Source of the DNA: JBHIET01 sp046760785
Lineage (GTDB): Bacteria > Chloroflexota > Anaerolineae > B4-G1
Reading direction: 5' to 3'
Length of the DNA: 13,532 nucleotides
Assembly: GCA_046760785.1 (NCBI GenBank)
Contig: JBHIET010000086.1
Span: 1 to 13,532, forward strand
Part shown: positions 8,996-13,532 of the stretch, one piece after another
Layout: the number at the start of each line of letters is the position of its first letter
Numbering within the stretch: position 1 is the stretch's first letter
The notes under the pieces: generated by a model
The model's database searches: none
Seen by the model: the letters and a program-made list of their open reading frames with translations, nothing else
Told to the model about the DNA's origin: nothing
Translations under genes and position numbers: made by a program

Positions 8996-10027
8996 ATGAA
9001 AGCCCTCTGTTTCTACGAACACGGCGAACTGGACGTTCTACAATACACGGACGTACCCGATCCCGAACCCGGCCCGGAAGAGGTTCTGGTGCGGGTGCAC
9101 GCCTGCGCCCTCAATCATCTGGACGTCTTTGTGCGGCGGGGCTGGCCGGGCCTGAAGCTGGAGATGCCTCACTGGACCGGGGCGGACGTGGCCGGGGAGG
9201 TGGCCGCCTTGGGCGAAGGAGTCACCGGCTGGAAGGTGGGCCAGCGGGTGGTGGCCGACCCTGGCATCTCCACCCGCGAGGACGAGTTCACCCGCCGGGG
9301 GGAACACTCCCTCAGCCCCGGCTACGTCATCCGGGGAGAGCAGATACGGGGCGGACAGGCCGAGTACGTGGTCGCTTCGGCGGCCAGTTTGATGCCCATC
9401 GCCGAGGGCTGGGACTTTCCCCAGGCGGCCGCGCCGCTGCTGGTGAGCCTCACCGCCTGGCGCATGCTCGTCCATCGCGCGAACTTGCGGGCCGGCGAAT
9501 CTGTCCTCGTCGTCGGCGCGGGCGGCGGGGTCAACTCGATGGCGGTGCAGATCGCCAAGCTGGCCGGCGCCACCGTCTACGCCCTCACCAGCACGGAGGA
9601 AAAGATGGCCAAGGCCCGCGAGTTGGGCGCCGACGTGGTGCTCAACTACAGGGAGGACCCTCAGTGGAGCAAGGCGCTCTACAAGATGACCGGCCGGCGG
9701 GGGGTGGACGTGGTGGTGGACAACGTCGGGCGGGCGACGCTGGCGCAGAGCATGCGGGCCGTGGCGCGGGGCGGGCGCATCGTCGTCGTCGGCAACACCT
9801 CCGGCCCCAAGACCGAGATTGACGTGCGCTTCATCTTTGGCAAGCAAATCAGCATCGTCGGCTCGACGATGGGTTCCCACCAGGACTTCCGCGACGTGAT
9901 GGGGCTGGTGTGGGCGGGCAAGCTGAAGCCGGTGGTGGACCGGGTGATGCCGCTCAGCGAAGGCAAAGCGGCCTTCGAGGTGCTGGAGCGAGGGGAGCAG
10001 TTCGGGAAGATTGTGCTCACGCCGTGA
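8996..10027 (+). CDS. Medium-chain dehydrogenase/reductase, quinone-oxidoreductase-like
   Basis: 343 residues with the GroES-like N-terminal domain (about 1-130) and a Rossmann NAD(P)-binding domain around the glycine motif VVGAGGGVNSMAVQIAK (172-188). Acidic and hydroxyl residues after the second strand (TSTEEK, 198-203) bear on cofactor choice but do not decide it. The alcohol-dehydrogenase zinc ligands are not evident: TGADVAGEV stands where GHE would be, and the loop at about 88-118 has no structural-zinc cysteines. It is therefore more likely a zinc-independent quinone or enoyl reductase than an alcohol dehydrogenase. GAGG at 8985-8988 lies 7 bases before the ATG, and the 4-base gap to the acyl-CoA dehydrogenase indicates cotranscription. 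An enoyl-thioester or quinone substrate is only a guess from context. A long hairpin repeat fills the region after its stop. Confidence 0.9.
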   Translation: MKALCFYEHGELDVLQYTDVPDPEPGPEEVLVRVHACALNHLDVFVRRGWPGLKLEMPHWTGADVAGEVAALGEGVTGWKVGQRVVADPGISTREDEFTRRGEHSLSPGYVIRGEQIRGGQAEYVVASAASLMPIAEGWDFPQAAAPLLVSLTAWRMLVHRANLRAGESVLVVGAGGGVNSMAVQIAKLAGATVYALTSTEEKMAKARELGADVVLNYREDPQWSKALYKMTGRRGVDVVVDNVGRATLAQSMRAVARGGRIVVVGNTSGPKTEIDVRFIFGKQISIVGSTMGSHQDFRDVMGLVWAGKLKPVVDRVMPLSEGKAAFEVLERGEQFGKIVLTP

Positions 10028-10029
10028 GT

Positions 10030-10094
10030 GAACACGGATGAACAGGATTGCACGGGTCGTTCCGTAAATCCGTCAATCCTGCCGATCCGTGTTC
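10030..10094. repeat. 65-bp hairpin-forming intergenic repeat
   Basis: GAACACGGAT (10030-10039) pairs perfectly with ATCCGTGTTC (10085-10094). After a 3x3 internal loop, CAGGATTG (10043-10050) pairs with CAATCCTG (10074-10081). ACGG (10052-10055) then pairs with CCGT (10070-10073), with one bulged C. It fills almost the whole gap between the oxidoreductase stop and the NACHT start. It could act as a terminator, but the shape and sequence are those of a dispersed REP/MITE-like element. Confidence 0.7.
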
Positions 10095-10109
10095 TTGTGG
10101 AGGTGCTTT

Positions 10110-12005
10110 ATGCCCACATCATTCGACGAGACAACCTGGCGCTCCCGCATCGCCGCCTGGTGGCGGGAAACGGCGCGGGACCCGGCAGGGACGATGCAGC
10201 GGCTGGGGGTGCACACTGCCTACGGGCTGCTCACCGCCAGCGCCTGGCTGCCGCTCCTCGCCGCCTACGCCGAGGACCCCGGCCCGGCCGTCGCCGCGCT
10301 GGCCGGTGTCCTGAGCGGCGTGGGCACCAACCTGCTCTCCAACCTGCTGCAAGAGACCTACGAGAGGGCTACCGCGCCACAGCGGGCGGAGCAGGAGGTG
10401 GCCGAGCGGCCAGACCTGCGGGCCGAATACCAGCGGATGCTGGCGCGGCTGGAGGTCCTGACCGCCGCCCAGGGAGCGCTGGGCGAGAGATGGGCGGATT
10501 TCGAGGCCCAACTGCGGGAGGAACTGGCCCACATGGGCGGTGGCCTGCGCGTCGAGACCGGAGGCAGCGCGGTCGTCTTCGGCGACGTGGTGGCCTATGA
10601 GTTCGTGGGCCGGGACAAGACCATCATCACCGTTCGGGGGGAGCGGGTCATCGTCGTCGGCGGGGATGCCCACGGCCTGATCGCCGTCACCGGCGACGGG
10701 AGCCGCGTCTACGTCTCCCCCGATCAGGTCCCCCCGGAGGCCGCCTACCTCCGCGCCCTGGCCCGCGAATGCCAACGGCTCCCCCTGGTCGTGGTTGATC
10801 CCCGCTTCCTCCAGACCGGGCCGGAGACTCCCGTGCCGCTGCCGGAGGTCTACGTGGACCTGGACGTGGTCGCCCCGGTGCGGGAGGAACGGAGAAAGGG
10901 GGAGCGGGTCTTCATCACCCGCCTGGCCCGAGGGGAGGGCAGGGAGCGGGCCCCGCTCCTGGAGGCCATCGCCCATCCCGAGGTGGCCCGCTTCGTCCTC
11001 CTGGGCGACCCCGGCTCCGGCAAAACCACCTTCGTCAACTACCTGGCCTACACCCCGGCGGTAGGGGCGCAGCAGGCCACGCCCTTGCGGGGAATGTTCC
11101 CCGTCCGATTGGCGCTGCGGGAGGTGGCGGCCCGCTGCATCCCGCCGGGGGCGGAGGAAGGACAGGCGCGGATGCTCTGGAAGGCCCTGCGGGCCGACCT
11201 GACTGCCCGGCTGGGGGAGGAAGGAGCCAAACGGCTGTTTCCCCACCTCCAACGCCGCCTGCTGGAGGAGGGCGGCCTAGTCCTCCTGGACGGGCTGGAC
11301 GAGGTGCCGCAGGCGGAACGGCGGCGGAAATGTCTCCTGGAGGCGGTGGCCGATTTGGCCGGAACGCTCCCGCCCGAGCGCAGCCGCGTCCTGGTCACCG
11401 CCCGCCTCTACGCCTACGACAAGCCCCAGTGGCGGCTGCCCGGCTTCGAGGTGTTGCTCCTGGCCGACTTCGACGGAGGGCAGGTGGAGCGTTTTGTCGA
11501 GCGGTGGTACCAGGCGGTGCGCCCGACGATGGGCTGGGACGAGCCGACGGCGCGGGGGCGGGGGGAGCGGCTGCTTTCGGCGCTGGAGGAACGGCCCCGC
11601 CTGGCGGCCCTGGCCGACATCCTCTGGGTCGAGATCCCCCCCGGCCCCTTCCTGATGGGCAGCGCCGAGGACGACGAGACAGCCTACGACGACGAAAAGC
11701 CCCAACACACCCTGGACCTCCCCGCCTTCTACCTCAGCCGCTACCCCATCACCGACGGTCAGTACCGCCCCTTCGCGGAGGGGGGTGGCTACGACGAACC
11801 CCGCTACTGGACCGAGGAGGGCTGGGCCTGGCGCACCGGGGAGCAGGAACCGGACTTTTCCCCACTCGATGACTGGCGAGACGAGGAGGAGTGGAAGAAA
11901 TCATATATCGAGTGGGTGACCGGGCGACGGTGGAGCAGCGCGCCCGGCCCTTCTGGTGGGGTCATCCCCGCTGGGGGCTGGGTAACCGCCCCGTGGTGGG
12001 GGTGA
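10110..12005 (+). CDS. NACHT-family STAND NTPase with truncated FGE-type C-terminal domain
   Basis: 631 residues in this frame; it is the first part of a gene that really extended to about 12590. GGAGGT (10099-10104) supports ATG 10110. The N-terminal helical region has two hydrophobic stretches (37-54, 60-80) and a charged helical part (85-140). A short beta segment with FVGRDK (165-170) follows. The NACHT module has Walker A GDPGSGKTT (299-307), Walker B LLDGLDEVP (392-400) and the sensor VTARLYAY (429-436). FGE/SUMF1-like fold sequence begins abruptly at WVEIPPGPFLMGS (506-518). The helical arm normally found between NACHT and effector/sensor is absent, so the fusion point at about 500-506 looks like a deletion. 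The true frame is lost near base 11928; the last ~25 residues (after VTGR) are out of frame. NACHT proteins of this kind act as signal-dependent oligomerising ATPases, often in antiphage immunity. This copy is probably inactive unless the shift is a sequence error. Confidence 0.8.
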   Translation: MPTSFDETTWRSRIAAWWRETARDPAGTMQRLGVHTAYGLLTASAWLPLLAAYAEDPGPAVAALAGVLSGVGTNLLSNLLQETYERATAPQRAEQEVAERPDLRAEYQRMLARLEVLTAAQGALGERWADFEAQLREELAHMGGGLRVETGGSAVVFGDVVAYEFVGRDKTIITVRGERVIVVGGDAHGLIAVTGDGSRVYVSPDQVPPEAAYLRALARECQRLPLVVVDPRFLQTGPETPVPLPEVYVDLDVVAPVREERRKGERVFITRLARGEGRERAPLLEAIAHPEVARFVLLGDPGSGKTTFVNYLAYTPAVGAQQATPLRGMFPVRLALREVAARCIPPGAEEGQARMLWKALRADLTARLGEEGAKRLFPHLQRRLLEEGGLVLLDGLDEVPQAERRRKCLLEAVADLAGTLPPERSRVLVTARLYAYDKPQWRLPGFEVLLLADFDGGQVERFVERWYQAVRPTMGWDEPTARGRGERLLSALEERPRLAALADILWVEIPPGPFLMGSAEDDETAYDDEKPQHTLDLPAFYLSRYPITDGQYRPFAEGGGYDEPRYWTEEGWAWRTGEQEPDFSPLDDWRDEEEWKKSYIEWVTGRRWSSAPGPSGGVIPAGGWVTAPWWG

Positions 12006-12590
12006 CCTGGTACGAGGCGCTGGCCTACTGCCGCCGGCTGGAGGAACAGTCAAAGGTTTCGGATTACAGGTTTCAGGTTTGGCGGGAGGGGCAACCTGAA
12101 ACCCGGAACCCTCACCATACGGCTGCCGACGGAGGCGGAGTGGGAGAAGGCAGCGCGAGGGACCGACGGCCGCCGCTACCCCTGGGGAAACGAGTGGGCT
12201 GCGGGTCGGGCCAACACGGAGGAGGCCGGCATTGGCGAGACCTGCGCCGTGGGCTGCTTCCCGGCGGGGGACAGATCCTACGACCTGATGGATATGGCCG
12301 GCAACGTCTGGGAGTGGACCGCCAGCAAGTGGGGCCGCACAAGTGTCTATCGGCCCGATTACGGCTACCCCTACGACTCGGCCGATGGACGGGAGGACCC
12401 CACCGGCCCCGATCTGCGGGTGGTGCGTGGGGGGGCCTGGTTCAATCTTCAGAGGCTCGCCCGCTGCGCCTTCCGCTACAGGCTCATCCCGGTCTCCTTC
12501 AGCGCCTCTCTGGGTTTTCGGGTGGTGGTGTCCCTGGCTCTCCGCGGGCAGCGTGAGGGTCGCAGGGGGCGACTTCGTGGGCCGGGATAA
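11930..12590 (+). pseudogene. Frameshifted remainder of the FGE/C-type-lectin-fold domain
   Basis: This is the continuation of the NACHT gene. From 11930 to 12049 the homologous frame gives VEQRARPFWWGHPRWG and PVVGVTWYEALAYCRRLEEQ. After a palindromic insertion (12050-12110) the domain resumes, back in the frame of the NACHT part: LTIRLPTEAEWEKAARG, RRYPWGNEW and DMAGNVWEWTASKW, ending in SLGFRVVVSLA with TAA at 12588. These are the successive conserved blocks of the formylglycine-generating-enzyme-sulfatase (SUMF1) family. The copper-binding cysteine pair of true FGE is not complete (only RCAFR is present), so a binding role is more likely than catalysis. A GTG at 12249 could give a 113-residue fragment, but I doubt it is made. 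The tail at 12426-12530 resembles a diversity-generating-retroelement variable region. Confidence 0.75.
12050..12110. repeat. Palindromic insertion inside the FGE domain
   Basis: GGTTTCAGGTT (12069-12079) and AACCTGAAACC (12093-12103) form a perfect 11-bp stem. GGTTTCGG (12055-12062) and CCGGAACC (12103-12110) make an outer arm with one wobble. It separates two consecutive family blocks (CRRLEEQ and LTIRLPTEAEWE) that are normally nearly adjacent. The 61 bases between the flanking codons shift the frame by one, so it either broke the gene or came to compensate for the earlier one-base loss. Confidence 0.7.
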
Positions 12591-12909
12591 GGTCGTCGTC
12601 CGGCAGGTCGCCCAGGGGGCCACGGTGGAGGACTTCCTGCGCCTCCTGGTCCAACTGCGGGAGATGCTCCCCGCCGCCGGGCTCGACCCGGAGACCGCCC
12701 AGGTGATCGAAGCCGACGTGCGGATCGTGGAGGAGCAGGCCTGGCGGGAGGAGCCGCGCGGGGCCGTCGTCCTGACCAAACTCAAGGGAGTGGTGGAACT
12801 GCTGGGAGCGGCCGGCGCCGCCGCCACGGGGGTCTCCCGCTTGGCTCCGCTGGTCCAGCAGGCCATCCAATGGGCGCAGCAATTGTTCCACCAGGCGGGG
12901 TTGCCGTAG
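12553..12909 (+). CDS. Small FVGRDK-motif protein, probable partner of the NACHT protein
   Basis: 118 residues from GTG 12553. It begins MRVAGGDFVGRDKVVV, sharing the FVGRDK signature (residues 8-13) with the NACHT protein upstream (its residues 165-170). A helical, amphipathic stretch follows (about 25-66, LRLLVQLREML and later ADVRIVEEQAW). A second helical part is Ala/Gly-rich and hydrophobic (about 70-112) and ends near a Trp-containing helix. The G-D-x-V-G-R-D-K opening is, to my knowledge, recurrent in small proteins and N-termini linked to NACHT/STAND conflict genes. It overlaps the FGE reading frame by 38 bases, so it may be translationally coupled or may once have been fused. The start is uncertain: the frame is open further upstream and no good ribosome binding site is seen. 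It is not recognisable as a retroelement Avd protein. Confidence 0.6.
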   Translation: MRVAGGDFVGRDKVVVRQVAQGATVEDFLRLLVQLREMLPAAGLDPETAQVIEADVRIVEEQAWREEPRGAVVLTKLKGVVELLGAAGAAATGVSRLAPLVQQAIQWAQQLFHQAGLP

Positions 12910-12959
12910 GGGCGACCCTTGCGGTCGCCCCGGTGGGCAGGTGCAAGACCTGCCCTTAC
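12906..12959. repeat. Twin palindrome repeat with complementary loops
   Basis: Hairpin 1: GGGGCGACC (12909-12917), loop CTTGC, GGTCGCCCC (12923-12931). Hairpin 2: GGGCAGGT (12935-12942), loop GCAAG, ACCTGCCC (12948-12955). The two loops are exact reverse complements, and the outer ends GTAGGGGC and GCCCTTAC are nearly inverted. It may serve as a terminator for the small FVGRDK gene, but it has no T-run; its form suggests a mobile or dispersed palindromic element. Confidence 0.7.
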
Positions 12960-12980
12960 CGCAGATTATTGAGAAGATAC

Positions 12981-13532
12981 GTGAGAAAGGCGTTTGAGGG
13001 CCTGCCTGGACGTTTACGTCCGGGCTCAGAGAACAAAGCCCTGCGGGCTGGAGTCCAGCCCCCGGAGGGGGCTTTGCTCTCTCAGCCCGGCGGTTCACCG
13101 CCGGGCGATCCGCCGGCCCGGCCCCGCCTCACCCGCCCTCAAAAGTGGGTGCTCGCGTTGGCCCTCCTGGTGCTGGCCCTCGGCCTGGCCAACCTGGGCA
13201 GGGCAGGCGTGGCCCTACGCTACGCCGCCCTGCTGCCCGACCTGCCGATGACGGTGACGTGGAACCACCTGGTGACGCTGGGGGTCTTCTGGGGCGTGGC
13301 TTTCGTCGCCTGCGCGGTAGGCCTGGCCCGCTTCTGCCCCTGGGGCCGGTGGGGGACACTGGCGGTGGTGACTCTGTACGAGATTCACGTCTGGATCAAC
13401 CATCTCCTGTTCGACGCCAACGACTACGCCCGCCAGACCCGGCCTCGGGATTTGCTGCTCACCCTGCTCCTGCTGGCCCTCGTCTGGGGAGTGTTGAACG
13501 TACCCCAGGTGGGCCCCCCGTTTATATTGCGT
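12981..13532 (+). CDS. Multi-pass membrane protein, start uncertain, cut by window edge
   Basis: The frame is open to the last base. From 13143 it reads KWVLALALLVLALGLANLG and continues with four hydrophobic segments: bases about 13143-13199, 13263-13335, 13353-13413 and 13449-13505. Between the last two lies FDANDYARQTRPRD, a charged loop. I do not recognise the family. The start is unresolved. GTG 12981 (with a poor GAGAAG upstream) would put the entire 13004-13106 palindromic element into the N-terminus as a Gly/Pro/Arg-rich leader. GTG 13146 would start within the first membrane segment. The element may have separated the gene from its original start. The 3' end is beyond the window. Confidence 0.5.
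   Translation, partial: MRKAFEGLPGRLRPGSENKALRAGVQPPEGALLSQPGGSPPGDPPARPRLTRPQKWVLALALLVLALGLANLGRAGVALRYAALLPDLPMTVTWNHLVTLGVFWGVAFVACAVGLARFCPWGRWGTLAVVTLYEIHVWINHLLFDANDYARQTRPRDLLLTLLLLALVWGVLNVPQVGPPFILR
13004..13106. repeat. 103-bp composite palindromic element
   Basis: Two 22-base arms (13020-13041 and 13069-13090) are inverted copies with two mismatches, one of them at the A13033/C13077 pair. Inside are GGGCTGG (13045-13051) pairing CCAGCCC (13055-13061), and a competing CCCCC/GGGGG stem (13059-13063, 13067-13071). Each arm overlaps a flanking palindrome: GCCTGGACGT with ACGTCCGGGC (13004-13025, one G-T wobble), and GCCCGGCGGT with ACCGCCGGGC (13085-13106, perfect). The result is three linked hairpins or one large cruciform. 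Confidence 0.75.

Noticed and set aside
11922..12110. Programmed ribosomal frameshifting to make the full NACHT-FGE protein
   Set aside because: No slippery sequence or following pseudoknot is visible, and the second frame change falls in an insertion; decay or sequence error is simpler.
12553..12909. DGR accessory protein Avd
   Set aside because: The size is similar, but it starts with the GDFVGRDK signature of NACHT-associated proteins and I see no Avd-specific features.
12906..13106. CRISPR array or DGR template repeat
   Set aside because: The palindromes differ in sequence and spacing and do not form regular direct repeats; nothing here copies the 12426-12530 region with adenine-specific differences.

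Overview
The window looks like a piece of a GC-rich Chloroflexota chromosome, probably Anaerolineae-like. This rests on the secreted protein ending in LYLPLAVRNY (a tail I associate with exported Chloroflexota proteins), on the style of the NACHT-plus-sulfatase-modifying-factor gene, and on dense palindromic interspersed repeats. The taxonomic call is inference from sequence style, not a search. All credible genes are on the + strand.

Layout. 193-1230 encodes a secreted protein with three copies of a beta-rich repeat, closed by a strong hairpin (1277-1309). 1366-2889 is a ComM/YifB-type AAA+ ATPase with its own promoter, whose -35 lies directly behind that hairpin. 3136-5625 is gyrA, with a TATAAT promoter and a TTG start. 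The stretch from 5604 to 7793 is accessory: a chimeric ORF (isoprenylcysteine-methyltransferase-like scrap joined to a headless minimal nucleotidyltransferase), an intact HEPN/UPF0332 gene, and an overlapping Schlafen/AlbA-2 plus GHKL-like ATPase plus winged-helix gene, followed by a cluster of TCCCAAA boxes. 7822-10027 is a two-gene metabolic operon (acyl-CoA dehydrogenase and a medium-chain oxidoreductase). It is followed by a long hairpin repeat.

From 10110 to 12909 lies the most interesting locus, a STAND-type gene: a NACHT NTPase fused to a formylglycine-generating-enzyme/C-type-lectin fold (FGE) domain. It is visibly damaged. The NACHT helical arm is missing, there is a one-base frameshift near 11928, and a ~60-bp palindromic insertion (12050-12110) shifts the frame back. 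The last part of the FGE domain (12426-12530) has the layout of a diversity-generating-retroelement variable region: fixed scaffold residues separated by NNY codons encoding varied, mostly hydrophobic residues. An overlapping 118-residue gene shares the FVGRDK signature with the N-terminal part of the NACHT protein, so the two products probably work together or once did.

The last 600 bases hold two more composite palindromic elements (12906-12959 and 13004-13106) and the start of a multi-pass membrane protein that runs off the edge. I saw no tRNA, rRNA or CRISPR array.
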